A DNA stretch of 64,000 nucleotides from Sternotherus odoratus (lineage: Eukaryota > Chordata > Testudines > Kinosternidae), in NCBI GenBank assembly GCA_032164245.1, contig JAVMKO010000002.1, positions 63,149,840 to 63,213,839 of the forward strand, given 5' to 3'. Below are positions 23,963 through 35,429 of the stretch, piece after piece (position 1 is the stretch's first letter; each line of letters begins with the position of its first letter). The notes beneath the pieces were generated by a model. That model saw nothing but the letters and a program-made list of their open reading frames with translations, ran no database searches and was not told the origin of the DNA. Both the position numbers and the translations under genes were made by a program.

Positions 23963-25197
23963 TTAGAACTGTCTTTCAGCCTCAGAATGCTCCCTCAAGG
24001 CATCCCTGATCCTTGCAGCCTTGCTCTGGGCCCCTCTAAGAGCCCTGCTCTCTGGCTGTGTATATGTGGCCTCCAGGTGTTGAACCTCCGAGGACCATGC
24101 CTGAGTGAAGCCTTCGCCCTTCCACTCACAAAGATTATGTAGGGCACAACATGCGGAAATAACTGTGGAGATACTTTCCTTAGCCAAGTCTAGCTTCCCA
24201 CAAAGACAGCGCCAGCACGCTTTGAGACACCCAAAAGCACAGTCATTCGATAGTGGCTCAGCCTGTAGTTGAACCTTTCCTGGCTGTTGTCCAGGCTCCC
24301 TGTGAGGGTTTCATGAGGCAGGGCATTAAAGGGTAAGCGGGGTCACCAAGAATCACAATGGGCATTTCGACTTCCCCCACGGGGATCCTCTGGTCTGGGA
24401 AAAAAGTCCCAGCTTGCATCTTCTTGAACAGGCCGGTGTTGCGGAAGATGCGTGCATCATGCACCTTTCCTGACCAGCCTGCGTTAATGTCAGTAAAACG
24501 GCTACGGTGATCCACAAGCCCCTGGAGAACCATGGAGAAGTACCCCTTTTGATTAATGTACTTGTCTGCTAGGTGGTCGGGTGCCAGAATAGGCATATGG
24601 GTCCCATCTATCGCCCCTCCACAGTTAGGGAAATCCATTTGTTCAAAGCCAACCATGATGTCATGCACGTTACCAAGAGTCACGATTTTTTTGTAGCAGG
24701 ATGCAATTAATGGCCTGGCACACTTGCATCAATACGACTCCAACGGTTGACTTTCCTACCCCAAAGTGGTTGGCCACCGATCGGTAGCTCTCTGGGGTGG
24801 CCAGCTTCCAGATTGCAATAGCCACCCGCTTCTCCACCGGGAGAGCAGCTCTCAATCTGGTGTCCTTGCGCCGCAGGGTGGGGGCAAGTACAGCACACAG
24901 TCCCATGAAAGTGGCTTTTCTCATGCGAAAGTTTTGAAGCCACTGCTCATTGTTCCACACTTGCATGACGATGCGATCCCACCAGTCAGTGCTCGTTTCC
25001 CGTGCCAAGAAGCGGAGTTCCACAGCTGTGAGCATGTCCATTAATGAGACAAGCAGTTTTGTGTCAAATGCGTTCGTCGGCTCGATCTCCTCTTCAGACC
25101 CATCACTGTCACCTTGCATGTCAAGGATTAACTCCACAGCACTGCGAGATGTGCTGGCGACAGTCATCAGCATGTTCCTCAGCAGTTCCAGATCCAT
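23963..25197 (-). pseudogene. PIF/Harbinger DDE transposase, multiply frameshifted
   Basis: Reads right to left from an ATG at 25197 (MDLELLRNMLMTV). The N-terminal half contains TDWWDRIVMQVW and the HTH-like PESYRSVANHFGVGKSTV. The DDE part contains FPNCGGAIDGTHMPI (first Asp) and VILGDPAYPL (second Asp), followed by the C-terminal CCALHNLCE. There are at least three lesions: an A7 run (24686-24692) shifts the frame before the catalytic domain; another shift near 24300 follows LMPCLMKP; and around 24240 about 7 bp are missing, which removes the codon for the catalytic Glu just before CAFG. Relatives (including domesticated HARBI1) are about 350 residues. It runs convergent with the Myb-like gene. 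Confidence 0.9.
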
Positions 25198-25596
25198 TAC
25201 GGCACACAAAAATGAACGACGGAGTGCGCCTGAGGTGGACGGAAACACAGGGATTGCTGGGATATTACGCGAAGCATCATGGGGAGTTGGAACAGGATGC
25301 AGAATGCCCCGCAAGCGACTCCCCCCTTCCCACAAGGCATTGCGCCAGATTGGGAAGAGGTGTTCTGTGAGATACCTGCCCTAATGTGCTGCTATTAATG
25401 CCACCTGAAGTGCTGCAATTGTGGCCATGATATACCGCTGGCAGGTCTAAGTGTGGACACGCTCTATCACTATACCTACTGCTGTATACAGGGACAGCTA
25501 TAGCCAAAAGCGCTATAATCCTGTAAGTGTAACCATGCCCTTAATATCTATTATTGATATTTTTTTGCTATTGTTTATTTTAAGTTAGTTTATATA

Positions 25597-25765
25597 CAGT
25601 TGTAGTTCTGAACCTCTGGCCCACAGGCTGCTTGTGGACCAAACACACAGCTGCAACCCATGTGGCATCCTCAGGGCCATACAGGTAGTATATGTAGGGT
25701 CAATGCGGCCCACATAACACATAGAGAGCTGTATATGTGGCCCACCAAGGTAAAGAAAACCACTG
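25597..25765. mobile_element. hAT-type MITE, diverged
   Basis: Shows the 'ttctgaacctctggcccacaggctgcttgtgg...gcggcccacataacacatagagagct..tatgtggcccacca...aaccactg' pattern of a CAGTGGTTCTCAACC-ended family. The termini are decayed and no target duplication is evident. Confidence 0.55.
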
Positions 25766-25769
25766 GTGT

Positions 25770-26745
25770 ACGGTATGCCTCTGATATTTGTGTGTATTGT
25801 TTTCACATACCTCACCTTGTTTTTTGGGTCTGGAAGGTTTTTTTTTAAAAAAAATTCAAAACAACGTTTGTGTTATTTATAACCACATAACAAGAATATA
25901 CTTCTGTTAACTCACAATAGAAGTAAAATGTCTGTTATTATATCAATCATATGGCCTCAATGTGTTTCTCAAATGCCCACTGCAGTACAATCTGACTTGA
26001 CTATTATAAGTACTATTTTTCTTTATTGACGGTTCATTTCTTTTAGGCTTACCAGAATGAACAACAATTGATTAGGAGTAAAGGGGCATATGGCAACCAT
26101 ACAGAATGGCTATTATAGACAGATATTGCAGAAGAGAGATCATCTGTAATATTAGGCAGTCTGTCTAAACATGTCTGTGCCCTAGAAACTGTCAATTGCA
26201 CTTTCTGACAGAATATACTGCCATCCTAATGTAGGAATGAGAGGGTAGGTAGCCAAGAAACCATGTCTGAAAATCAAATTTCCTTGTGTTGAGAGAAGGA
26301 ATACTAGCCAGGAATATCATAACTGCTGCCTTTCATAAGTTCTTCCACACTGCTATTGTATACTGGCTTGCATGAAGATTCAAGAAAGGCTTCCACAACA
26401 CTGTAAAATGTAGTTTTAATTGTGTTTAATCAGGTTTAATAAGTTCTTGAATCTGTACAGAATTGCACTACAGATAATGTGCTGATTAGGTTTCAAGGGA
26501 AAAAATCTTATTTTTCAGCATTCTATGAGCTTTTATTAAAAACTTTTACCATTTAGGGCTCTTTAGGATCCAAGGACTATTCCAGCTTACTCAGGCTGCC
26601 TAATGCCCCAATAAGTCATTATGGCAACTGTAACAACTGCTAGGATATGCTTGCCTTTCCCCAAACCGTCCACCTAAATGGGAGGATGTAAGGTAACTGT
26701 GGTAAAGAAGCCATTTTATTAGCCCTATACCTCTGGCAGATAAAT
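25770..26745. other. no gene seen
   Basis: AT-rich non-coding spacer. Confidence 0.35.
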
Positions 26746-26750
26746 TCTTA

Positions 26751-27060
26751 GCCCTGGTCTAGATTGGGGGTGGGTGGGTGGGATGGAAATTGATCTAAGA
26801 TACACAACTTCAGCTACGAGAGGAGCATAGTAAAAGTTGATGTACTTAGATCGACTTAGTGCGGTGTCTTCATGGCGGTGAGTCGACTGCTGCCGCTCCC
26901 CCATCGACTCCGCATGTACCTCTCATGGCAGTGCAGTACAGGAGTCAACGGGAGAGTGCTCGGGGATCAATGTACCGCTTCTAGACTAGACTCAATAAAT
27001 CGACCCCCGATAGATTAATCTCACAGCGTTGATCCCCGTCAGTGTAGTGTAGACCTGCCC
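26751..27060. mobile_element. MITE with GGTCTA(C)A ends (Harbinger-like, tentative)
   Basis: The left end GCCCTGGTCTAGATTG and the right end (reverse complement GGGCAGGTCTACACTA) are inverted repeats. The inner 'cagctac', 'gtcgac', 'aaatcgaccccc' blocks resemble 6083-6329 and 51827-52118. The flanks TTA/GTA are only suggestive of a TWA duplication. Confidence 0.65.
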
Positions 27061-27209
27061 GTAGATAGCTTCTTAAACTGGATTTGAATCTGTTTTGCAC
27101 TACTTGAATGGTGGAAAGCAGACTTGGGTAGGCGAATTTTGCTTGTTGGTTATTTTTCTGTGTAATTATTAAGACAGGACTATTGTATTCTTAAAAATGT
27201 ATATCAAAC

Positions 27210-27346
27210 CATAGGTGCTGGAACTAGGGATTCTTGGGGCTCTGCAACACTCCCTGGCTTGAAATAGTTTCCATTATACACAGGATTTACAGTTTCATTC
27301 AATGGCTCTCAGCACTCCCACTATAAAAATTGTTCCAGCACCCCTG
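27210..27346. mobile_element. small hAT-type MITE
   Basis: The termini CATAGGTGCTGGAACTAG and CAGGGGTGCTGGAACAAT (reverse complement of the right end) are inverted repeats. The flanks TATCAAAC and TTTCAAAA agree at 6 of 8 positions, consistent with an old 8-bp duplication. Confidence 0.65.
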
Positions 27347-27349
27347 TTT

Positions 27350-28000
27350 CAAAAAACAGTTTTTTACCTTGTGTGTACTGAGACCTCAAGACTAATTTTT
27401 TCTGCTTTTCATGTTATTATTGCAGAGAGCGAAAGATCCTGTTTTTCCTAGTACATCATGAAGTGTTTATAAGTTCCAATCAGTTACACTTGTGCACAAG
27501 TTTAATTTAGGACATAATTTGGCCTGCCTCTATTCTTGGTGATGATATGAAAGAAAGTAACTTAAGATACCTTTTATTTTATTCTAACATCTTGGATATA
27601 GGGGATACCTAGCCTTGTATTTAAAGCATAGTGGTTCGGAGTCTGTGTTCCATTGCCTGGGATATGCAGCACAGAGCTGTAGCCCCAGGCAGGAGGTTTT
27701 ATTTGACCTTTATGCCACCCAGCCTTCAGGAGAGGCTGAAACCTGAAATGGCCTTCAATGTAAGTTATAACATTTCTCGTGGCTACTCTAACGTGTAGTC
27801 ACCTTTCCCCTGCTACCTATTATTTTAGTATGTGATTCTGTATCCATCACTATATGCCTTTGACTAGTGTCTTAACCAATGTAATCAACAGTCACATGTG
27901 TTCTCTCATCCTCTACCTAGGGGAAGAACTGTGTGCATCAGAGAGTTTTGTTTTGGAATTTAGGTTTTGCATACATAGAACACCTCAACACCCCCCTCCT
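27350..28000. other. no gene seen
   Basis: Non-coding; short frames only. Confidence 0.3.
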
Positions 28001-28009
28001 GCCTGCAGG

Positions 28010-28567
28010 GGGCACTGTAACACTTTGGCTCACTTCATCCCCACATTCTTTTGGGGTATTATAGCCAAAGGTGTGTGTTGGCCTTCCAGCCAGAATACTG
28101 TACAGAGTCCTACACCAAAGTCTTAAATAACATGTACTAAAACCAAACCCTCAGCCCAGCTGGGATAGCTAGCAGCCTCCTCATTGCAAGCATACCCCTA
28201 CTACTTTAGACAATCCTGTATCTTAATCAACCCTACCTTGTAGGTTCCAGCCCACTTCTCCCTTTACTCCAGGAAGATTCCAGCTAGGCCTTCAGCTCAC
28301 TTCTGGAGAAGCTATGTCCCCCCCCCCCCCTTCTCAACGTTCTGCTACACACCTCCTCCATGAGAGAACACCTCACACGCTCTGAATTTCTTCTCTCATA
28401 ACTATGCCTACTCAGCTCTTTATGGAAACAAGCCCTGCTCTCCTCCAGCTGGGCTTTATTTCTAAGTAGGTCTGGCCCACCCTTCAGGTGTGAGCAGGCA
28501 GGTTAATTGGCCTGTCAGGCCCATATTAACTCTTTAATGGTGTGTGTGAGATAAACACCCCATCACA
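28010..28567 (-). repeat. possible LTR fragment
   Basis: On the minus strand the edge at 28567 begins TGTGATGGGGTGTTTATCTC and the sequence has LTR-like features (AATAAA at minus-strand 28465 'gaaataaagcc', C/G homopolymer at 28318-28331). The other end and a target duplication were not found, so this is weak. Confidence 0.3.
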
Positions 28568-28569
28568 GA

Positions 28570-29470
28570 CATTTTGCTATATGCTTGTGATAGAGAATGT
28601 AAAGCAAAATAAATGTGTCTTGCCCTCAGAGCACACAACTGCAGCCCAGAATCTCTGTAGTGCTGAACACTTTGGCTACTCTCACTGCTATGCTTTACAC
28701 TATTGCTTACATCAGCCTTAAACTGTTTCTGTAATAGGGGGAGAATTCTCCCCCGGCCTCTTGCAGCTCATTTACATTTCTTGAACCCAATGGAGCAGTG
28801 GGTAGGGGCTGGAGCAGAGGGAAGGAATTTTCCCACTATTTTTTGGTTTTGAAGTTTATGCAACACGTACACCTGTTGCAGGTCATCTGTTCTTGCTCTA
28901 TAGTACAATTCTGATTTTATGAACACTGATCTTATGAATAACCAGTTATATGAACCATTTTTCTCTCTCAATCAATAATGGACACGTGTATGTATTTAAT
29001 CAGTGAGTGGAGTCAACACAAACTCAGTGCATGGGTGTATCAACCAAAAGAAAATAAGTTATTTATTTCATAGTGACTGCTGCAACACTATAGTATATTA
29101 CACACATATAGCATTGTAGGATGTAATGCAGTCCATTGGCAAGATTGTTCTAGCTCACTGTATACACTTATTACCAATCATTATGTACACATTGAATAGT
29201 TAATAAATTGTGCACTGCACCTACTGTAATTCTGAGATGTTTGGTTTTATGAACTCCTCAATCTCAATTAAAATAGGGCTTCTACTCTGTGTGATGACTT
29301 AGCATGCTTTCTGTTGGTAAGAACAGAGAAAACACAGAGCTCTTTTGAACACTAGACCCAGCCTGCAGGACAATGAAAATTCCCATTTTAGAGTACAGTG
29401 CAGTTTGCAGCATTTTCTAAAATAGTCTCATTTTATATCCCATAAATATGTAAAAACCAATCAAAACTGA
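28570..29470. other. no gene seen
   Basis: Non-coding spacer with no recognised repeat. Confidence 0.3.
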
Positions 29471-29472
29471 AA

Positions 29473-30457
29473 TCTATATATATAAAAGTCAAATGGTGTA
29501 TGCGTGTATGTACGTGCGCTTACTCCTTCCACACCGTTTGAGCTAGAGACTTGAAATTTGGTACAGTTAGAGGCCTTAGGGTCCTAATCAGGGTAAGAGT
29601 CGAAAATTTTCAAATCTCACCTCTGACGCCCCCCAGGGGTGAAATTATTTAAAGGCCAATTACATCAGCTGGGCAGCTGCTGTTCTCTTTGACATAGTTA
29701 TGATGTCATAATACCCCCCTCCAACAGACCCCACACTCGCTCAGCTCTCTGCCCCCTCCCCCCTCCAACGGACCCCGCACTCGCTCAGCTCTCTGCCCCC
29801 TCCCCACCTCCGACGGACCCGAGTTGGGTTTGGTCGGAGGGTAAGTGAGGTAGGGGTGTCGGGTTTGGTCGGGGGGTGATGTGGGGGTGTCGGGTTTGGT
29901 CGGGGGGTAAGTGAGCCGGGGATGTTGGGTTTGGTCTGGGGGGGGTGGGAAGGTGTCGGGGTGGGTGAGGGGTGAGGTGTGGGTGTTGGGGTTGGTCAGG
30001 GGGTGTTGGGTTTGGTGGGGGGGGTAAGGTGGGGTGTTGGGTTTGTTTGTGGAGGTAAAGAGGGGGGTCGGGGTTGGTCGAGGGGTAAGTGAGGTGTGGG
30101 TGTAGGGTTTGTTTGTGGTGGTAGATAGGGGTGTCGGGTTTGGTTGGGGGGGAAAGTGAGGTGGGTGTGTCAGGTTTGGTCTACGGGGGGTGAGGTGTGG
30201 GTGTTGGTCAGGGGGTGTTAGGGTTGGTAGGGGGGTGATGTGGGGGTGTGGGGTTTGGGTGGGGGGGGTGAAAATGTGAGTCGGGGTTGGTCGAGGGGTA
30301 AGTGAGGTGGGGGTATTGGGTTTGGTCGGGGGGGTGAGGTGGGGGTGTAAGGTTAGCTCTCTGCCCCCTCCCCCCTCCAACGGACCCCGCACTCGCTCAG
30401 CTCTCTGCCCCCTCCCCACCTCCGATGGACCCGAGCAACGCCGGGTATTTTTGCTAT
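29473..30457 (+). mobile_element. non-autonomous Helitron-like element with internal minisatellite
   Basis: The 5' end is TCTATATATATAAAAGTC, the 3' end is CCCGAGCAACGCCGGGTATT followed by TTTGCTA. A 5' TC plus a GC-rich hairpin (CCCG/CGGG) about 10 bp before CTA-type termini is the Helitron signature. The middle (29824-30354) is a G/T-rich tandem array of roughly 33-36-bp units around gtgtcgggtttggtcgg. The array is bounded by 81-bp direct repeats (29743-29823 and 30355-30435; 80 of 81 identical). The 293-aa minus-strand ORF here is an artefact of the array. Confidence 0.7.
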
Positions 30458-30622
30458 ATGGAATAAAACCTCCAAGAATTATTTTACGCTTATAAGCTCC
30501 TGACTCTTGGAGTTCTGTGGTGATTGTAATGTTTTCACCAGAGAAGCTTGTGGGGTAGCACACTGAGTAAGGGCAGAAAGTATGCACATCAGAGAATCTA
30601 CATAACTACCTACTTGGTCACA

Positions 30623-31121
30623 TCTATATATATAAAAGTCAAATGGTGAATGCGTGCGTGCGTGTATGTACGTTCCCTTACTCCTTCCACACGTTTGAGC
30701 TAGAGACTTGAAATTTGGTACAGTTATAGGCTTTAGGGTCCTAATCAGGGTAAGAATCGAAAATTTTTCAAATCTCACCTCTGACGCCCCCTAGGGGTGA
30801 AATTCTTTAAAGTCCATTCACATCAGCTGAGCAGCAGGTTAACACCTGCTGTTCTCTGTGACATAGTTATGATGTAATAATACCCCCCTCCAATGGACCC
30901 CGCACTCGCTCAGCTCTCTCTCCCCTCCCCCCCACTCCAACGGCCCCCCACTCGCTTAGCTCTCTTCCCCCCTCCCCCCCTCCAATGGCCCCTGCACTCA
31001 GCTCTCTCCCCTCTCAGGTAAGAATCGAAAATTTTTAAAATCTCTCCCTCCCCCCACTCCAATGCCCCCCCCACTTGCTCAGCTCTCTCCCCCCTGCTCC
31101 CCTCCGACGGACCTGAGCAAC
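30623..31121 (+). mobile_element. second Helitron-like copy, 3' hairpin missing
   Basis: Starts TCTATATATATAAAAGTC and follows the first copy through 'ttactccttccacac..tttgagctagagacttgaaatttggtacag'. It ends in cctgagcaac, where the first copy has its terminal hairpin, so it is truncated. It lacks the G/T-rich array and instead repeats C-rich blocks ending agctctct. Confidence 0.65.
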
Positions 31122-31251
31122 TTCTCAATCACTCAGGCTTTATCTTCACTGCTAAAAAGGAGTGGCTTTTTTATAGTGAGATAGCTGTCTTGATGCAAAG
31201 TCCTAGTGGAAAGAAAGCATATGCAGTTTTTAACTTGATGTGGCTAGTAAA

Positions 31252-31447
31252 GATCATAGAATCTCACAGTTGGCAAGGACCTTGGGAGATAATATAGTCC
31301 AACCCCTTGCTCAAAGCAGGATAAATTCCCAATTAAATCAGCCAACAGATTTCCCCCCCATATGCCTAAATGGCCCCCTCAAGGATTGAGCTCATAACCA
31401 TGGGTTTAGCAGGCCAATGCTCAAACCACCAAGCTATCCCTCCCCCT
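31252..31447 (-). repeat. Cry-type tRNA-derived SINE
   Basis: Read on the minus strand, the tRNA-like head begins GGGGGAGGGATAGCTTGGTG (A box) and includes a B-box region GAGCTCAATCC. It is followed by a body containing 'tgctttgagcaaggggttggacta' and a CR1-like 3' tail ending in gattctatgatc. This matches the turtle Cry SINE architecture, which depends on a CR1-like LINE for mobilisation. It is the best single indicator of the host lineage. Confidence 0.8.
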
Positions 31448-31462
31448 AAAGTGAAGGGGCTT

Positions 31463-31534
31463 AGAGAATGCAGGTGTTGATCCTGCTACCACTTGCAGGC
31501 TAAGCAAGCACTCTACCATTTAAGCTAATTCCCC
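31463..31534 (-). tRNA. tRNA-Ala(AGC)-like sequence, possibly a pseudogene
   Basis: The 72-nt minus-strand segment folds as a cloverleaf: acceptor GGGGAAT/ATTCTCT, D arm GCTT...GAGT, anticodon stem CTTGC/GCAAG around TTAGCCT (anticodon AGC), T stem GCAGG/CCTGC around ATCAACA. The G3:U70 alanine identity pair is present. It closely resembles the GGGGAATTAGC-type vertebrate tRNA-Ala family. Weak points are a G1:U72 wobble, a D stem with two wobble pairs, pyrimidine C at position 37, and no T-run terminator downstream; the Cry SINE head starts about 16 bp later in the same direction. It may be a decayed gene or part of a tRNA/SINE chimera. Confidence 0.65.
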
Positions 31535-31539
31535 ATTAG

Positions 31540-32150
31540 CTCAATGCTCTGCCCACCAGTTGTGCCTTTTCTCCGCTAAGGTTCACATTGTGATAGACAT
31601 CTCAGATTAGCTATCCTGATGTAAAAACACTTTTTTTTCAGTGAAGACATAGCCTAAGGGTCTGAACCTGCACAATATAAGTATAGAGTGCAGTGCATGT
31701 AAACAAAATGTAACTAATGAGGAGGACGACAGGGAGCACAGAAGAAACTGATTCATTAGTAAATGAGCTACTACTTGGCTGCCAAAACTCTGTTGCCTAG
31801 TAGCAAGCATAAGACCTAAGGGGGGACCTTTTCTCTATATATGCAATCCACTTTTACTGTATGTATGTGGAAATAAGGGAGTGGGCATACAGGATGTTTA
31901 CTACCTCTCAGCATGGAGGACTAAGCCTACATTTACCCTTACTTGTGTCCACAAGTAGTCCTACATACACTTGAGCACAATAACTTTGCACACCATTATA
32001 TACTTTGTGCAAGAACTTGTAAAATCAAGACCTTAATAATGTGAGTTGACAGCAGACTTTGAGGGTGCTGGAGGCCAGTTTAGTGAATAGGAAGTTAAGG
32101 GTATAAAATTAGGTCCTTTCTACTGAAGTAAGACGGGAAGGATTTCACTT
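31540..32150. other. non-coding; small fragment of the 14758-type hAT MITE at 32057-32096
   Basis: The block 'ggtgctggaggccagtttagtgaataggaagt' is shared with the interior of the 14758-15141 element. No gene seen. Confidence 0.4.
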
Positions 32151-32161
32151 GACCCCTAAAA

Positions 32162-32538
32162 CAGCAGTTCTCAACCAGGCATCTGAGGTCCTCTGTAGGG
32201 CTGCAAGCAAGTTTCAGAGGGTCCACCAAAATAAACCAGAGAGCAGAGCCAGAGTTGAAATCTTTGGGACCCAGGATAGGAAACCAAAGCCTGAGCCTCA
32301 CTGTGTGGGGCTGAAGCCTGAACCCTGCCACATGGGTCTGAAGCCAAAGCCTGAGCAATTTAGTTTTGCGGGGCCATTACGCTGTTTGCTACTCCCGCTG
32401 TTTGCTACTCCCTAATACCAGTCATGGCTTTTAATCTACTGGGTATGCAGAAGAACAGTTGTTGTGGCACAGACAGGCCATGGAGTTTTTATAGCATGTT
32501 GGGATGGGCCTCAGAAAGAAAAATGTTGAGAACCTATG
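32162..32538. mobile_element. hAT-type MITE with 8-bp duplication
   Basis: Starts CAGCAGTTCTCAACCAGG and ends GTTGAGAACCTATG, inverted termini of the CAGTGGTTCTCAACC class. Flanked by CCCTAAAA (32154-32161) and CCCTAGAA (32539-32546), 7 of 8 matching. Confidence 0.8.
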
Positions 32539-32549
32539 CCCTAGAAGGC

Positions 32550-34860
32550 ACAGGGCAGGGGAAAGCCAGCAGCTGGCTCATAACTGCTCTGGGAAATAGT
32601 CTCCTTAAAGGCAGGCAGGAACTGAAGTCTTTAAATACAGGGCTTTCCTCCCTCATTAGGTATAGAGATTACTGTACTGGTAAAGTAGCGACTTGGTTGA
32701 TATAAATAAACCATTTGCAAGTAAAAAGTTGGTTAAAACTGGTCTTTTTCATGTCAAATTTTGAAAAACATTAAAACATTTCACTTAAGATGGTGAAACA
32801 AAATAGTCTTTACACTGATCACTTTCACAAAATCTTCTAGTTTAACTTGCAAGAAACTCTTTCAGAAGCGGGTAATACAGAGGACATTGCAAGGTAACTA
32901 GCAAATGGAATAGCTGATCAAAGACCAGAGTAGGAGTTATTTACCACTGGACATCATTATGTTCCTAATTTTACTGTAGCTATAAAATAATCCAAGTTTT
33001 TGTTAATATCAATACAATAAATAATTTGTTATCTGGCAGGTTGGGGGAATACGAAGCGCCAATTAGTCAAAAATTCCAGTTAACTAAGAGTTATACTTAC
33101 CAATGGATTACCAATTTTCAAAGAATTAGAATACAATAAAATGAATAAACATTCCTATTCTTGCCCTTTTCAAGATGTGTACAAATATCTATTATCTGTT
33201 TTAATATCAGCACAACACTCTTATGCTTCTCTCCTTTGCTTTTCATTGGTATTTTGGATGCCATAGCGGTATGGTGATGTTGATATTTTATGATAAACAC
33301 AGGACAATACACTGAGTAATAAACTGACCCATCACAATGACAGATACAAACAGAAAGAACAGCATTTGGTTCTTCTTGGCTAACTCAAGCGTAGTCCGAT
33401 TGCTCTTGGAAATATTCAGATCCGAAGTAGCTTCAACATCAGTCCTGGTTACTAGATTAAATATTTGTATTGGGAGATATCAGAAATGCCAGTTTTTAGA
33501 GCTTTCTGGTTGGCAGAGGGCCAGATAACACAGCTTTTACTGAATTTGAAAAGCGGTGGTAATTAATTACCCTCACCTCTTGTCAAAAGCCACAAAGATC
33601 AAGTGAGAAATGTTGTAAACCTTCCTCTGACATGCTGACTAATATAATTTCATTTAGAATGTTGAAAATGATATTTGTATGTGTGTTTGCTTATTTTCGA
33701 CTTCTGTATGAGAAAAAGGAGTGATACTTGGCTTTTCCATTTTTGCTTAAAATACTAACAAAATCTGTTTATGTATTGCAAGGACATTAGGAAAGACCGG
33801 AGTCAGTGCCATTTCCTAGCCAGTGGAGAATTAGCCCACTCCAGGAGTCCAAACCCTTCTTGGCTCTTAGAAATTGGCACAAGATCCCTCCCCCTGTCCC
33901 CACTAATTTATATTTAGCAACTTTGGTGCAAAATGCTGTGAAAGACACTGCAAATAAAGCAAAGCTAGAAGAATAAGTTACATGATTTTGGATTTGAATG
34001 ACATGTGAAGAGAGAATTTTGAGAGCATTGTGGGATCATACTCAAGATGACAAGTGCTTGGATTAGAATTTAATTATTACCCTTTTCTTTACATATACGG
34101 TTTTAATGTGTAGTGTGATTATTATTAAATCTTACTTAATCTATGATTCAATAAAAGTGTCAAGAAAGGTGCAGGCAAGTGCTATTCCCACTTCTTTTCA
34201 AAACAGGTTGGCAATGCAACTTAGTATTCCAGTCCTATTCTGGTCACTTATAGCAACTTGTGTGATGTGACAAATATTCAGTCAAGTTTATTGTCACTTG
34301 ACCACAGCATAATTTTAACTTGCTGTAGGTTTCCAGATATGAAAGACTTGGGCACTAACTTACTGTGCCATTTAGTCTCCAAAGCACTGCTTCTGTCAAT
34401 TAATATTTCTGTCTAGGTGCAGTAAATCTTGCAGTTAGGTTAAAGGGCAAGTAAGCAAAGTGTACTAAGATAGCAGAATAAAAAAAGTTAGACAAATGAC
34501 ATGGCATATTAACAATCAACTGACCCTTATTTCCAGCCTCCAGATTATAAATGGAAATAATGTGGAAAAAGCCTTGACAGCTGCTGTCCAACATCTTGAA
34601 CAGTGACATTACTTCTACTATAAATTCTCCTTTCGGGGGTTTGCAACTTGGTAATAAAAATTTAACTGTGGGTGAAACATGGCATATAAGCTGTCAGTGT
34701 AGGAGTAAAATGTTTAAAGTTGAATTTTTTTGCAGTATTTAATTGGATTTGTTTTAGTTGTTTAGCTTCTTAGACTAGACAAACAAATGTGTTTATAAAT
34801 GATCTGTTGAACTCCAGAAGGAAAATGGCTAACTTTTAAAACTTTGGACATTTATCCTAT
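32550..34860. other. no gene seen
   Basis: About 2.3 kb of AT-rich unique-looking DNA without exon signals or recognisable repeats. Confidence 0.4.
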
Positions 34861-35302
34861 ATAGGGTTGCCAACTTTCTAATTGCAGAAAAAACAAACCC
34901 TCTTGCCCTGCCCCTTGTTCCACCCCTTCCCCCACATCTCTTCCCCCACCGTATCACTCCACCCCCCTGTCGCTTGCTCTTCCCCATCACTCACTTTCAC
35001 AAGCACTCATGGTTTTTTGATCACTTGTAGTGGCAGTATTACTGTGCCTCTTTAAAATCAGTTCTGTTTCAGTGCGGTAAAGATAACATTAAGCTCTTGC
35101 CTTTCCTGGAGCACCAAGTTTTAGACACACTCTGCTATCTGGAAAGGCTGTGCCCTGGCAGCACAGCAGGCAAGGGAAACAAACAAACATGCAGAGTGAC
35201 AAGGGCGTGCACAAAATGCTGGACAGAGATGTAAAACAACAGTATTTAGTACTTGCACATCATAGTCCTTTACAGCCCTGGAATTTTAAGTGCCTTACAA
35301 AG

Positions 35303-35420
35303 ATGGGTCAGTATCATTATCCCCAGATGAAGGATGGGTCAGTATCATTATCCCCAGATGAAGAACCTGAGAGCTCTGGGGCAGAGCTAGGAAGAGAACC
35401 CAGGAGTCCTGATGCCTAAG
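35303..35420 (+). repeat. diverged SINE-like fragment with 31-bp perfect tandem duplication
   Basis: A 31-bp unit (gatgggtcagtatcattatc...) is present twice in a row at about 35303-35364. The following 'gggcagagctaggaagagaacccaggagtcctgatgccta' is the pattern of an old MIR/CORE-SINE-like tail. Confidence 0.55.
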
Positions 35421-35429
35421 CTGGTCCTA

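Larger units (their letters stand above)
21595..25540. mobile_element. near full-length PIF/Harbinger transposon, inactivated
   Basis: 3.95-kb element flanked by TTA target-site duplications (21592-21594 and 25541-25543). The ends GGCCTTGTGGATAAACAC and (reverse complement of the right end) GGGCATGGTTACACTTAC are diverged inverted repeats, with 'tatagcgct' subterminal motifs on both sides. It contains the two divergent genes diagnostic of Harbinger: a Myb/SANT-like protein on the plus strand and a DDE transposase on the minus strand. All are broken by frameshifts, so the copy is dead. It may have donated mobility to the TGTCTACAC-ended MITEs nearby; that is inference. Confidence 0.92.

Noticed and set aside
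29706..30587. 293-codon Pro/Thr-rich minus-strand ORF
   Set aside because: Translation of the Helitron minisatellite; no non-repeat part looks like protein.
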